In this document: positions 1 through 8,968 of the stretch, one piece after another
How positions within the stretch are numbered: the first letter of the stretch is position 1
How the letters are laid out: every line of letters begins with the position of its first letter
Assembly: GCA_036677375.1 (NCBI GenBank)
Contig: JAVBWO010000001.1
Coordinates: 158,812-222,811, forward strand
DNA from: JAVBWO01 sp036677375
Lineage (GTDB): Bacteria > Bacillota > Dehalobacteriia > UBA4068 > UBA4997
Length of the DNA: 64,000 bases
Direction of reading: 5' to 3'
Notes under the pieces: model-generated
The model's database searches: none
Seen by the model: the letters and a program-made list of their open reading frames with translations, nothing else
Told to the model about the DNA's origin: nothing
Translations under genes and position numbers: made by a program

Positions 1-507
1 TTCCCGCAAAGCATACAGCAGTTTATCCGCCGGCACCAGATCCCGGCTCTGGCTGATGATAGAAAGCCCGCATTGCTTTACCGTCTGAAAAAATTCTTCC
101 TGGTTCAGCTCGGTTCGAAAACCGGGAATACTTTCCAGCTTGTCGATAGTACCGCCGGTATGGCCTAACCCCCTGCCGGACATTTTAGCCACTTTAAGAC
201 CCGCCGCCGCCGCCAGGGGCGCCACGATAAGGCTAGTCTTGTCGCCTACGCCGCCCGTGGAATGCTTGTCCGCTTTTACCCCGGGGATCATGCTGAGATC
301 CACCGTTTTACCGGAATGAAGCATGGCAAGAGTCAAAGCGGTAGTTTCATCCCGATCCAGGCCCCGCAGGAAGGCTGCCATCAAAAGTGCCGCCGACTGA
401 TAATCCGGGATCTCTCCTTTCACATAACCGCTGAGCCAAAAGTCCATCTCTGCCCGGGTCAGTTTGCCGCCGTCGCGTTTCTTTCTGATAAGCTCATACA
501 TCCTCAT
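1..507 (-). CDS. pdp: Pyrimidine-nucleoside (thymidine) phosphorylase, N-terminal part
   Basis: The window edge cuts the gene, leaving about 169 N-terminal residues. The family splits thymidine/uridine with phosphate to give base and (deoxy)ribose-1-phosphate for nucleoside salvage in the cytoplasm. The KHSTGGVGD phosphate-binding motif lies at residues 81-89, and the family signature (MSGRGLGHTGGTIDKLES type) at 109-126. The ATG at 507 follows a GAGGGGG ribosome site and starts the usual MRMYELIRKKRDG N-terminus. Whether it is Pdp (uridine and thymidine) or DeoA (thymidine) cannot be decided from this part. It runs in the same direction as the GGDEF gene upstream, about 75 bp away. Confidence 0.93.
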   Translation of the reverse strand, partial: MRMYELIRKKRDGGKLTRAEMDFWLSGYVKGEIPDYQSAALLMAAFLRGLDRDETTALTLAMLHSGKTVDLSMIPGVKADKHSTGGVGDKTSLIVAPLAAAAGLKVAKMSGRGLGHTGGTIDKLESIPGFRTELNQEEFFQTVKQCGLSIISQSRDLVPADKLLYALRE

Positions 508-581
508 ATCATGACCCCCTCGGGCGGGCTTCCGCTTATGAGAGAGCGTCCGCCCGCTTTTTCTCGCTTTTTTGCGTTTTT

Positions 582-1523
582 CTATTCTTCATCGTGATAT
601 ATGACCTGATTTTTCCCCTTGGTTTTAGAACGGTACAATCTTTTATCGGCACAATCGATCAAGGTGTTCAAAGCAGGTTCTCGCAGCTCTGCGGCAAAAG
701 CCATTCCCCAGCTTAAAGATACCCCTATTTCCTGCCCTTTTACAAAAATATTTTGCGTTTTTTGGGCAATATCCCCAATCCGCTGAATGGCCACATTCCG
801 TTCAATATGATTCAAGACCAGTAAAAATTCATCGCCGCCTATCCGGGCCACAAAATCCCCCCGGCTTTCCCGGACGTTCTTTTCCAGAAAATGGGCCACC
901 GCACATAAGACCTGATCTCCTACTAAATGGCCATAATTGTCATTGATGCCTTTAAAATCGTCAATATCGGCAATAATGACTGCCAAAGTACCGCTCTTCT
1001 CTAAAGGACTGCTGATCAGACCCGGGAACACCTCATTTAAAAAACGCCGGTTATAGACCCCGGTCAAATCGTCCGTTATAATGAGTTCATTAAATTTAAC
1101 GACTCTGTCAATAAATTCGTTATACCCTTTGCCGTCCAACACAGTATTTTCCGTCACATTTGTAATCATTTCCATAATTAAATTTAAGTTGTCTATCTTA
1201 ATATATTTAGCAATTATATAATAAATTTCCTGATCGGCAAATTCAAATTTTGTATAGCTTTTTTTGTCTTGTGCCGCCTTGGCTGCAATACAGTTCTTAC
1301 AACGGAGACTCTTCCCCAAAACATGATAACAGGGATACGGTTGGGGAATATAGCTCGAAAGCTCAGGAGACAACTCATATCCCACGCAATGAACCGGATC
1401 GACCAGGCGTACGGTTTCAAAAACATTCTTCAAAACGGCTACCTCTTTCTCCAGTTCGGAGAAAGTATAGTGCTGTTTCATCTGTTTTATTGATATTTGA
1501 TTGTTTTGTTCTATCTTTTCCAT
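582..1523 (-). CDS. GGDEF-domain protein, probable diguanylate cyclase
   Basis: This 313-residue soluble protein should make cyclic di-GMP from two GTP. The GGDEF domain starts at the DDLTGVYNRRF segment (151-161). It has ADIDDFKGINDNYGH (185-199, metal and substrate region) and an intact GGDEF active site at 229-233. The inhibitory I-site position just before it reads SRGD rather than RxxD, so product inhibition is probably absent. The N-terminal ~130 residues carry four cysteines (46, 65, 75, 78; the last two as CKNC) and no membrane segment, which suggests a cytoplasmic metal, haem or redox sensor. That sensing role is inference. The start ATG has AGGATGG upstream. Confidence 0.9.
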   Translation of the reverse strand: MEKIEQNNQISIKQMKQHYTFSELEKEVAVLKNVFETVRLVDPVHCVGYELSPELSSYIPQPYPCYHVLGKSLRCKNCIAAKAAQDKKSYTKFEFADQEIYYIIAKYIKIDNLNLIMEMITNVTENTVLDGKGYNEFIDRVVKFNELIITDDLTGVYNRRFLNEVFPGLISSPLEKSGTLAVIIADIDDFKGINDNYGHLVGDQVLCAVAHFLEKNVRESRGDFVARIGGDEFLLVLNHIERNVAIQRIGDIAQKTQNIFVKGQEIGVSLSWGMAFAAELREPALNTLIDCADKRLYRSKTKGKNQVIYHDEE

Positions 1524-1765
1524 TGTGCACCATCCTTAAGGGTCTTTTTTGCAAAAGAGTCCATTGTTACATCTATATGCGGCAGGTTTAAAGTAAATTC
1601 AATGGTTTCCCCCGGATAGGTGCTGTTTTTCCCTTCAATAAACTTAACGCAGCCTTTTCTTTCAATTGATTTTTCTTTTTAGGCAAGGCCTGCATGCCGA
1701 TTAAAAAACAATCCTATTATTATTTTACAATATTCTCAACCATTTGTTGCAACTTTTTAATACTT

Positions 1766-1786
1766 AAATAAGAAATATTCTTATTT
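1766..1786. promoter_or_regulatory. Inverted repeat just upstream of the superoxide reductase promoter
   Basis: Nine-base perfect arms AAATAAGAA and TTCTTATTT are separated by ATA. The repeat ends four bases before the -35 box of the promoter that reads into the superoxide reductase gene. Position and symmetry fit a dimeric regulator site. A PerR/Fur-type peroxide or iron regulator is a reasonable guess for an oxidative-stress gene, but the sequence is not a clear PerR box. Confidence 0.45.
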
Positions 1787-1789
1787 ATC

Positions 1790-1818
1790 TTGACTGTCAC
1801 ACCAAAATCAGTTATCCT
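1790..1818 (+). promoter_or_regulatory. Sigma-A type promoter for superoxide reductase
   Basis: TTGACT (1790-1795) and TATCCT (1813-1818) are spaced by exactly 17 bases, on the same strand as and about 130 bases upstream of the desulfoferrodoxin gene. Confidence 0.55.
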
Positions 1819-1946
1819 AACATTAAGGTTATTTTGTTTTTAAAGATATTTTACATCGGAATATGTTGAAAAAAGGGATACTGTATTCTATTCACCAATA
1901 ATAGATCGCCGCTATCCCCAGTTTAAAATCGAAAGGAGTTTTAACC

Positions 1947-2339
1947 ATGAGTTTATGTGAAAATCCCAAATTTTTTATTTGCAAGCATTGTGGTAATATC
2001 ATTGGCATGATTCACAGCTCCGGCATACAAGTAGTTTGCTGTGGCGAACCCATGACCGAATTAGTGGCCAACACCTCGGATGGAGCTTATGAAAAACACG
2101 TTCCTGTCATAGAAGTGAACGAAAATAAAGTGACTGTGTCCATTGGCAGCGCGGCCCACCCTATGACTGCCGAGCACCACATTGCCTGGGTCTATCTGCA
2201 AAGCACAGCCGGTGGCCAAAGGAAGTGCTTGGAAGTAGGCGCCGAGCCTAAGACATGCTTTACCCTTTGCGAAGGAGACAAAGCGATTGCCGCTTATGCA
2301 TACTGTAATCTGCATGGCTTATGGAAAGCAGAAGTTTAG
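1947..2339 (+). CDS. dfx: Desulfoferrodoxin, superoxide reductase
   Basis: The 130-residue protein reduces superoxide to hydrogen peroxide without making oxygen, a defence typical of anaerobes. The N-terminal desulforedoxin-like domain has the four-cysteine iron site (C12, C15, C31, C32). The C-terminal catalytic domain has the His4-Cys iron site: H51 in EKHVPVIE, H71, the HH at 77-78, C120 and H123 in YCNLHGLW. This is a two-iron (class I) enzyme of normal length. GAAAGGAG precedes the ATG. It is monocistronic: promoter and palindrome upstream, hairpin terminator about 250 bases downstream. Confidence 0.96.
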   Translation: MSLCENPKFFICKHCGNIIGMIHSSGIQVVCCGEPMTELVANTSDGAYEKHVPVIEVNENKVTVSIGSAAHPMTAEHHIAWVYLQSTAGGQRKCLEVGAEPKTCFTLCEGDKAIAAYAYCNLHGLWKAEV

Positions 2340-2590
2340 TGCGTTTCGTTTTGCCGCATGTGTGTTCCAGCGTTAAACCGATTGATACGATACCGACGCT
2401 TTGGGAAAAGAGCATTTTACAGCCAATGGATTAATGAAGAATTGGTTTCTGATGACCAGAGTTGCATCGTCTAAGGTTATTGGCAAAAAATCCTTGGTTT
2501 CTCTAAAAAACAGGTATGCGTGATTCGTAACCAGTGCCCCCCGCTAAGTTTGTAACCGATTTGTTCCTCCAATTGATAAAAACATAAACA

Positions 2591-2640
2591 TTAACCGCTA
2601 AAGACAAGCCTTTTTATGGTTTGTTTTTAGCGGTTTTTAT
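2591..2640 (+). terminator. Rho-independent terminator
   Basis: ACCGCTAAAGACAA pairs with TTGTTTTTAGCGGT and is followed by a T-rich tail. It lies about 250 bases past the superoxide reductase stop. The stretch 2340-2590 between them shows no convincing gene. Confidence 0.8.
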
Positions 2641-2796
2641 TTTAATTTACGGCTCTTTCATATTTTTGCTGCCTAAGAATTTCAAAAACCTTTTCCTTTC
2701 ATTCACATATCAAACACATTTTAGTCACACAAGCCTGATAAACTTAAATAAAACAAGAATTAATACTATTAAATAGTTGATAAGGGGGTCTTCCGT

Positions 2797-3651
2797 TTGA
2801 ATACAAAGCATGTAACAAAGATCTTGCTGGATGCCGCAATGACCGCTTTGTTCTGTTCGCTGTTATTTGCCTTTGAGACAGGGCTTACTTACCATGAAAT
2901 CGCCGGTATCGCCATATTTTTTATGTTTTGCCTGCATATTTCCTTAAATTGGAAGTGGGTCAGAAAAGTAACTGCTACTTTTTTTCGCCCCGCGACCAAG
3001 AGAAAACCCAAATGGATGTATCTTCTTAATTGGATGCTCTTTGCCGGCATTTGCCTCATAACCGTGACCGGCATTCTGATCTCTCAGGTTGTTTTCCCAA
3101 CCATCTCTCGGAACAGCGCGGTATTGGTATCCGTGCACCGTCTTGCCGCTTACTGCTGCGCCGGACTTTTTAGCACCCACATTGCTTTGCATGCAAAGTA
3201 TCTTGTTGCCTCCGTTAAACGGATTGTTGCAAATTTCCGAGAACCCGCGGTGAGACGGGCCATAACCTGCTTCCTAGCGGTAGGCGCCATTGCCGCGGTG
3301 CTTTATTTCCCTATGGCGGCGGGATTCAATTCACGCTTTTATGCAATTTCTGATCTCTCGAGAGCCAATACGGTGCAATTGGAAGATAATCCTAGCGCTA
3401 CGACAGAAAAAGATACTCATGATACCACTAAAGAAGGCGATGAAGATGAATCAGGCAATGCTGCTCTCCAACAAACACAGGATACGTCCGATACGGTCAG
3501 TTTGTCCGATTTTCTCGGCGGTATGTTTTGTACCGGCTGCCATAAGCACTGTTCTTTGTTAAGCCCTCAGTGTGGCAAAGGAGAACGTCAGGCCGAGGCA
3601 GCCACAGCCGAATATCAAGAGCAATACGCCAATACCGCACTTGCCAATTGA
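2797..3651 (+). CDS. DUF4405-type membrane protein with C-terminal cysteine cluster
   Basis: 284 residues starting at TTG behind AAGGGGG. There are about five hydrophobic segments in the first 180 residues. The two inside the core carry histidines placed as in cytochrome b-like bundles (HEIAGIAIFFMFCLHISLNW near 33-52; SVHRLAAY and HIALHAKYL near 110-135), so haem-mediated electron transfer across the membrane is likely by family resemblance. A long acidic, Thr/Asp-rich linker (about 190-245) leads to a cluster CTGCHKHCSLLSPQC (C-x2-C-x3-C-x6-C) near the end, suited to an iron-sulfur centre or metal site. The neighbours are unrelated genes. The function is not established. Confidence 0.7.
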   Translation: MNTKHVTKILLDAAMTALFCSLLFAFETGLTYHEIAGIAIFFMFCLHISLNWKWVRKVTATFFRPATKRKPKWMYLLNWMLFAGICLITVTGILISQVVFPTISRNSAVLVSVHRLAAYCCAGLFSTHIALHAKYLVASVKRIVANFREPAVRRAITCFLAVGAIAAVLYFPMAAGFNSRFYAISDLSRANTVQLEDNPSATTEKDTHDTTKEGDEDESGNAALQQTQDTSDTVSLSDFLGGMFCTGCHKHCSLLSPQCGKGERQAEAATAEYQEQYANTALAN

Positions 3652-3874
3652 GAAGCTACCGTATTGCATTGTTTTTGCAAATCAACCATGCATAAAGAAA
3701 GGTAGTCACCATAAAAAATGACGGGGGTAGTTCATTCACTGCCCAGATTTGCAAATCTTGTGCCTTTACCCTTCCATATTTTAAAAACGACTGTCATTGT
3801 CTTACCATAGTACAACAAATGGTGTATAATACTGAATAAAAGACAAAACACAGAAACCTGGAGGGAAAGACCAT

Positions 3875-4675
3875 ATGGAAGCGGTCATGACAGAAGAACA
3901 GATCGCGGCTTATTTGCACAGGATCGCTTATACAAAACCGGTGCAATTAGACGGAGATACTTTAAAAGAACTGCAATATGCCCACTTAAAAACAATTCCC
4001 TACGAGAACTTGGATATTTTAAACGGCATCCCTATTTCTTTGGAACCCCAAGACCTGTTTCAAAAAATGATTTCAAACCGCCGGGGCGGCTACTGTTTTG
4101 AGACAAACGGCCTATATAGCTGGTTTTTAAAAAGCCTTGGCTTTCCGGTCACGAATTTTGCTGGCCGCTTTTTAAAAGGATACCAGGGAGAACAGATGCG
4201 CCGGCACAGGGTCTTAAAAGTAGAAGCCGCCGATGGTGTGTTTTTATGCGATGTGGGCGTCCGCTCGGAATCGCCACGGCAAGCCCTGAAACTAGTCGAA
4301 AACCAGCCGCAAACAGACGGCTTCGCACAGTATCACCTAACCAAAGAAACTTTTCTGGGTTGGGTTCTCTGGCAAAAAGAACCAGGTAGGGAATGGACCA
4401 AGCTGTTTGCCTTCACGGAGGAGCCGCAATTGGACATTGATTATATTATGGCTTCCTTTTATTGCGAAAAGCATCCGGATTCGATCTTCAATAAAATTAT
4501 TAAATTGGCGATTTTTCACGATACCGGACATATCGCCTTAGACGGCAGCAATCTGAAATTTTTTGAAGGCCCGGAGATCGTCAAGCGGCAGGAATTGCAA
4601 AAGCGGGAGGATTACGACTCTGCCGTTCAAAATATTTTCGGCATTCAGGTGGAAGAAGACTGTAAATTCCACTGA
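3875..4675 (+). CDS. nat: Arylamine N-acetyltransferase
   Basis: 266 residues, normal for the NAT family, which moves an acetyl group from acetyl-CoA to arylamines or arylhydroxylamines. The catalytic triad is visible: C74 in RRGGYCFE, H111 in RRHRVLKV and D126 in CDVGV. The N-terminal segment LKTIPYENLDI and the following GxPISLE are also family hallmarks. ATG at 3875 follows GGAGGG with nine bases spacing; a second ATG four codons later is possible. It stands alone and ends in a shared terminator with the convergent surface-protein gene. Confidence 0.95.
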   Translation: MEAVMTEEQIAAYLHRIAYTKPVQLDGDTLKELQYAHLKTIPYENLDILNGIPISLEPQDLFQKMISNRRGGYCFETNGLYSWFLKSLGFPVTNFAGRFLKGYQGEQMRRHRVLKVEAADGVFLCDVGVRSESPRQALKLVENQPQTDGFAQYHLTKETFLGWVLWQKEPGREWTKLFAFTEEPQLDIDYIMASFYCEKHPDSIFNKIIKLAIFHDTGHIALDGSNLKFFEGPEIVKRQELQKREDYDSAVQNIFGIQVEEDCKFH

Positions 4676-4787
4676 AACTCGGAACATTGTTAGAAACCGT
4701 GTGAAAGCTTGCTTAATACCAGATGCAAGGTCATATTGATACAAAAAGTTCCCCGGACGCCGCCTGATATAGCAAATAATAACAACA

Positions 4788-4819
4788 AAGACCTCCGTAA
4801 GGCTATGCGGAGGTCTTTT
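4788..4819. terminator. Bidirectional terminator between convergent genes
   Basis: The stem AAGACCTCCG / CGGAGGTCTT with a short loop has T-rich tails on both strands. It serves the acetyltransferase (+) and the SLH protein (-). Confidence 0.8.
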
Positions 4820-4868
4820 CTATAATTACCATGCGTTAAATCATTGATACTAATACAATGCCGGGATA

Positions 4869-7553
4869 TCAGACAATAACCCTTGCATCAATCAAATTTG
4901 CCTTTTGCAGCAGGCGCAGCACCATGGTGGCAACTTCAGCTCTGGTAATCGGATCCTGCGGCCGGCAAAATCCTGCTTCTCCTACCACCAACCCAATCTT
5001 CATCTCATAAGCCGTACTTTCTTCCGCCCAGTCGGAGACTTTGTCACCGTCTTGAAATTTGGCAAGCTGTGCCGCTACCTCTACCGTTTTGATTGTCGTA
5101 TCCATCCCCGCAATCTTGGCTGCTCTGGCGGTCATGGCCATGGCCTCCTCACGGGTAATGGTGCGGTTCGGCTCAAACAAGCTGTCGCTCACCCCGGCTA
5201 CGATACCATATTGGTTGGCGGTTCCCACGCAACCGGCATACCATGCGTCTGAAGCCACATCGGTAAACTGGTCATTGGCTTTGGGAGAAAGGCCGAGGGC
5301 CCGAACCATGACCGCGGCATATTCTGCTCGTGTGATACTGCGGTCAGGCTGGTAATTGACCTGATCCACCCCAAAAACGATGAGCCTGGCACCGGCTTCG
5401 TTGATAGCGGCTTCCGCCCAGTGTCCCGCCACGTCACGGAAGGTTTTGGGATTCCAGATGACGCTGTATACCGAATTGGTCAAAGAATTGATCTTCGCAT
5501 AATATACACCGTCTATTTCCGTAATTTCCGTGGGCACATGCCGGATGGCGCCATCCGCGCTCCGCATAATGCCGGTTGTGATTTTAGTAGGATCAACGTC
5601 CGTGGGAATCTTGATCAAACGTGATACATAATGATTGAAGTCCGTGACCGTTACGCTCTTGTCGCCGTAAGTTGCCGTGACGGTAAATTCCACAGGCGGG
5701 ACAACGATGCTGTAATTGCCCGCTGCCGCCTCATCATTGATCCATTCCACATCCGCCTCCGAGGCATCGGCTATAGTCACTTTTACTTTTATGTCCGCAA
5801 AAGAAACTGCCTCGCCAAGAGATTGGGCGATATCGTTAACTTTAATCTCTTGTGCGGGCAAAACATAAGTAATATCCGGCGTCCTGATTTCCAGGGTCGC
5901 ATTCTTGTTCTCCATGTCCTTTACTGTCTGCCCGGTCAGTTCCCCAATTACGGCATCAAATTTTTGATTGACGGTAATAGAAATGAAAGCATCGTTGTCC
6001 GCTTTGGCCAGCTTGGCTGCCAACTTATCCGGGTCAACCGTAACGGTGGCAACTGTTTTGCCGTCTTGTGAAGTCACGGAAGCTTTGGCTAAGCCGCCTT
6101 GCAAATCCCCATTGACACTGATGTCTATACCCGTTTCATCAGAAGTATCATCGGGTGAAAGAGGCCCGGAGGAATTTACTCTGGGAATCACCGTCACCTG
6201 ACAGTGTGCTTCAAAACCACCGTCTTCCGTTTTAGCTGTAATAGTCGCTATTCCTAAAGCGACACCGGTGACCTTGCCGGTTTGATCTACCGTAGCAGTA
6301 CTTTCAGCGCTACTGGACCAGATTACTTTCTGGACGCTGGCATCGGCAGGCGCTAAGGTGGCTTTCAGGGTTTCCTTCAACCCAACCTGGATGCTGGTCT
6401 CCGTCTTATTTAGGGAGATGCCGGTGACAGGAGTCGTATACAAATGGATAAAATCACCGCTGCTGTCTCTTTCCGTATCAACTGCCCAGGGAATAAACAG
6501 AACGTTGCCGTCAAAGCTCGCTTCAATGGCGCCCGCATCGTTCAAGCCCCAATAGTTCAAGGTGGCGTCCACCTGTTCCTCCACGGTATAGCCGCAGGAA
6601 ATACTGATGGGGTTATCATAGATCTCATTTTGATGCAGCGCCATGGTCCAGGCACCGCATTGTACGCCGATATCATTCTCATAGATCTCATTGTTCTTGA
6701 TGTCAAGGCTAACCTGATTTTCATATATGCCATAGTGGCAGCCGGTGATGATGTTGTTTGCAATCGTCACTTCTCCTGCCATGACACAAGATATGCCGTT
6801 TCCTAAACCATGTCCTACCTCCCCTAAGCCATCAATCACATTGCCCTCTATGACGATCCCTTCACAACCGCCGATCTCGCCGATGCCGCCGTCGTAATAG
6901 GTGCCGGGGTCATATTCGTCTGCATTGATGATGCCTTCCACGATATTGTTCTTAAACGTTACATTGTCAACCTGTATTGCCTCCAAGGCAATAAAACAAT
7001 TGTCATCCGGCGCAAATCGTTCACCGGTGACTTTGCAGTCTTTCACTGTGCTGTCTTTAAAATCGCAACCGCCGGTAAAAACCACACCGGTCTGCGATGT
7101 CCCGTTACGGTCAAGAGTCAGCCCAGAAATGGTAACCGATTCGGTATCGTGTACCCAGAAAATCGTATCGCAGTGCGTTGCTCCATCAACTGGTGTGACA
7201 CTGACAATGGTATTATCAGAGTACGAGCCGTTTCTTGAGCTATTCGCTCCTCTGATGGTAATGGGTTTTGTTACTTCGATCTCTCCTTGTTCCACATAAT
7301 TGCCTGCGGTTACATAGATCAGAACACCGTCATTGGCCGCGTTGATCGCCTCCTCTATCGTAGCAAAAGCATCTACCCCCCAAATATGTCCGCCGCAATT
7401 TTCCTCCGTGTACTCGCTGCCCACCCATATAACCGTTGGTGGCCCAGCAAAAGCCATGAATGGCACTAAAACTAAAACCACAATTCCCAATATGATCATC
7501 AACAGTACGAGCTTCTTCCCAATATCCGGTTGTGGCCTTGTCCTAATTTCCAA
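4869..7553 (-). CDS. SLH-domain surface protein with beta-helix and Ig-like (Big2) domains
   Basis: A secreted, cell-wall-attached protein of about 894 residues. A hydrophobic signal segment (LVLLMIILGIVVLVLVPFMA) ends in AFAG. It is followed by a right-handed parallel beta-helix of about 300 residues with repeated NxI/GxxI turns. Next comes one bacterial Ig-like group 2 domain (VTGISLNKTETSIQVG onwards), then a beta-rich region of about 200 residues. Three C-terminal SLH repeats (FRDVAGHWAEAAI, FTDVASDAWY, FQDGDKVSDWAEES) bind wall polymer. The TTG at 7553 is preferred because AGAGGAG lies 11 bases upstream; an in-frame TTG at 7589 has no ribosome site. The substrate or ligand is unknown; adhesion or polysaccharide binding is inference. 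Confidence 0.88.
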   Translation of the reverse strand: MEIRTRPQPDIGKKLVLLMIILGIVVLVLVPFMAFAGPPTVIWVGSEYTEENCGGHIWGVDAFATIEEAINAANDGVLIYVTAGNYVEQGEIEVTKPITIRGANSSRNGSYSDNTIVSVTPVDGATHCDTIFWVHDTESVTISGLTLDRNGTSQTGVVFTGGCDFKDSTVKDCKVTGERFAPDDNCFIALEAIQVDNVTFKNNIVEGIINADEYDPGTYYDGGIGEIGGCEGIVIEGNVIDGLGEVGHGLGNGISCVMAGEVTIANNIITGCHYGIYENQVSLDIKNNEIYENDIGVQCGAWTMALHQNEIYDNPISISCGYTVEEQVDATLNYWGLNDAGAIEASFDGNVLFIPWAVDTERDSSGDFIHLYTTPVTGISLNKTETSIQVGLKETLKATLAPADASVQKVIWSSSAESTATVDQTGKVTGVALGIATITAKTEDGGFEAHCQVTVIPRVNSSGPLSPDDTSDETGIDISVNGDLQGGLAKASVTSQDGKTVATVTVDPDKLAAKLAKADNDAFISITVNQKFDAVIGELTGQTVKDMENKNATLEIRTPDITYVLPAQEIKVNDIAQSLGEAVSFADIKVKVTIADASEADVEWINDEAAAGNYSIVVPPVEFTVTATYGDKSVTVTDFNHYVSRLIKIPTDVDPTKITTGIMRSADGAIRHVPTEITEIDGVYYAKINSLTNSVYSVIWNPKTFRDVAGHWAEAAINEAGARLIVFGVDQVNYQPDRSITRAEYAAVMVRALGLSPKANDQFTDVASDAWYAGCVGTANQYGIVAGVSDSLFEPNRTITREEAMAMTARAAKIAGMDTTIKTVEVAAQLAKFQDGDKVSDWAEESTAYEMKIGLVVGEAGFCRPQDPITRAEVATMVLRLLQKANLIDARVIV

Positions 7554-7785
7554 CGATAATCCATCTCCTCTCTTAATTTTTGATATCAAGTCCTTGCTTG
7601 AACCCTGTTAAATGAATCCCGCTAAATGAACCTTGCTATCTATTGTATAATATGTGGGGTCAAGCTCTAGGTGACAGGAAATTGTCCGAGCCTCAAAAAA
7701 GCAGATATCACTATAAATTGCCCCAGGCTTTCATTGAAATAATTATACTTAACATATTTTGGCATCCCCTTCTCACCGGAAACAA

Positions 7786-7816
7786 GAAAACCGTGCTGCT
7801 ATCAAGCACGGTTTTC
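7786..7816 (-). terminator. Terminator after the amidase gene
   Basis: GAAAACCGTGCT pairs with AGCACGGTTTTC. It sits about 90 bases downstream of the amidase stop and could also act on the other strand. Confidence 0.65.
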
Positions 7817-7904
7817 TTTCAAATAAATTTTTTCTTTAAGCCAAGCGTTTCCTTGCTAAATCTATTCTGCTGTTGTGATTAGGAATTCTCACTCTTTTCA
7901 ATAG

Positions 7905-8576
7905 TCAACGGTTAAATACTTCATGATAGCGTTTTAGCATAACCGCAAATGCCTCGCGGGTCAAGGGTTCCTGCCACTTGCAATCATTATTTTCGTCACC
8001 TCTGATGATTTTGTTTTCAACCGCCCATGCCGCGGCATCCTCCGCCCAGCCGGCGGGCTTGCTTTTTTCAGACATGTTTGTATCCTCCTTTGTTAAGCCT
8101 TCCTTAAAATTTTCCCATGCGCTTTTGTCCTCTACGAAGGGCGCCGGACAGTTCTTACCGGTCACATCATAGTGCCGCAATATGTTGGCAACAGGGATAT
8201 GATATTTCGTCATAAGGATCTTAACCAATAGGACGGCATTGTCAACCGTCTCATCTTTAAAATAATATTTGCCGTTTCCGTCTTTCCGGCTGCAAAGCTC
8301 CACTCCTAAGCTGTTGGGATTCCGGCAATAGCTGTTCCTATAAGTCTTGGCGCCGCAATGCCAGGCCGTATCGCCGTCTTTAATGCTTTGCCAGATCTCA
8401 TCCTCATCCACGAAATAATGTGCAGAAGCGCCCACATCATTATTGGCAAAGTAGTTGGCATTACCCCGGGCGGTGTCCCCGTTATTGGCGGTGTAATGAA
8501 TCACGACGTACCGGATACCGCCGGTACGGCCGGGCCGGTAATTAGCGCCATTGCATTGTTTAAAATTAATATCCAT
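7905..8576 (-). CDS. N-acetylmuramoyl-L-alanine amidase, phage endolysin
   Basis: 223 residues with no signal peptide, as expected for an endolysin released through a holin. The Amidase_2 zinc domain fills residues 1-150: VVIHYTANNG gives the first zinc histidine, HYDVTGKNCPAPF the second histidine and the cysteine, and NSLGVELC the conserved core. After a short linker the last ~50 residues (GWAEDAAAWAVENKIIRGD, then LTREAFAVMLKRY) resemble a single SLH-type wall-binding repeat. This is unusual but sensible in a host with an SLH surface layer. It follows the holin gene by 21 bases. Confidence 0.92.
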   Translation of the reverse strand: MDINFKQCNGANYRPGRTGGIRYVVIHYTANNGDTARGNANYFANNDVGASAHYFVDEDEIWQSIKDGDTAWHCGAKTYRNSYCRNPNSLGVELCSRKDGNGKYYFKDETVDNAVLLVKILMTKYHIPVANILRHYDVTGKNCPAPFVEDKSAWENFKEGLTKEDTNMSEKSKPAGWAEDAAAWAVENKIIRGDENNDCKWQEPLTREAFAVMLKRYHEVFNR

Positions 8577-8597
8577 GCGCCATTCCCCCCTTCTTCC

Positions 8598-8942
8598 TTA
8601 AGCCGTTTTTTCCGCCGCTGCTTCGGTCAAAGCAGATGCCGCCGCATCCACCGCCTCGTTCATTTTCTTAACGGCAGCTTCGATCAAGGCGTCTACGGTA
8701 TCGTCCACCGTGATGTGTAGCTTTTCCAGTAAAGCAATCACAAAGGCCTTTTTCTTTTCTCCCAGGCCAGAGCCATGGATAGTTTGCTCCGCCGCGGCAA
8801 CGGCGGCATCCACCCACCCGGCAATAAAGGAAAAGTTCTTTGTATTTAGTAAGTTCTTGAGATAAGGCACTCCGAATTTAAGTAAGAATCCCAATGCCAG
8901 CACCAGAACACCATCCAGGAGATAAGCCGTTATGTTTTCCAC
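8598..8942 (-). CDS. Phage holin, LLH-type
   Basis: 114 residues: one N-terminal membrane segment (AYLLDGVLVLALGFLLKFGV), then an amphipathic, alanine-rich helical tail with AAVAAAEQTIHGSGLGEKKKAFV, the pattern of the LLH holin family. It would form the lesion that lets the adjacent amidase reach the wall. It lies directly upstream of the amidase in the same transcript. Assignment rests on pattern and context. Confidence 0.8.
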   Translation of the reverse strand: MENITAYLLDGVLVLALGFLLKFGVPYLKNLLNTKNFSFIAGWVDAAVAAAEQTIHGSGLGEKKKAFVIALLEKLHITVDDTVDALIEAAVKKMNEAVDAAASALTEAAAEKTA

Positions 8943-8968
8943 TGCTCGATTCCCTCCTTATTTTAATC

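Noticed and set aside
5631..7299. Several plus-strand open frames opposite the SLH protein
   Set aside because: Antisense shadows of a repetitive, GC-biased gene; no ribosome sites.
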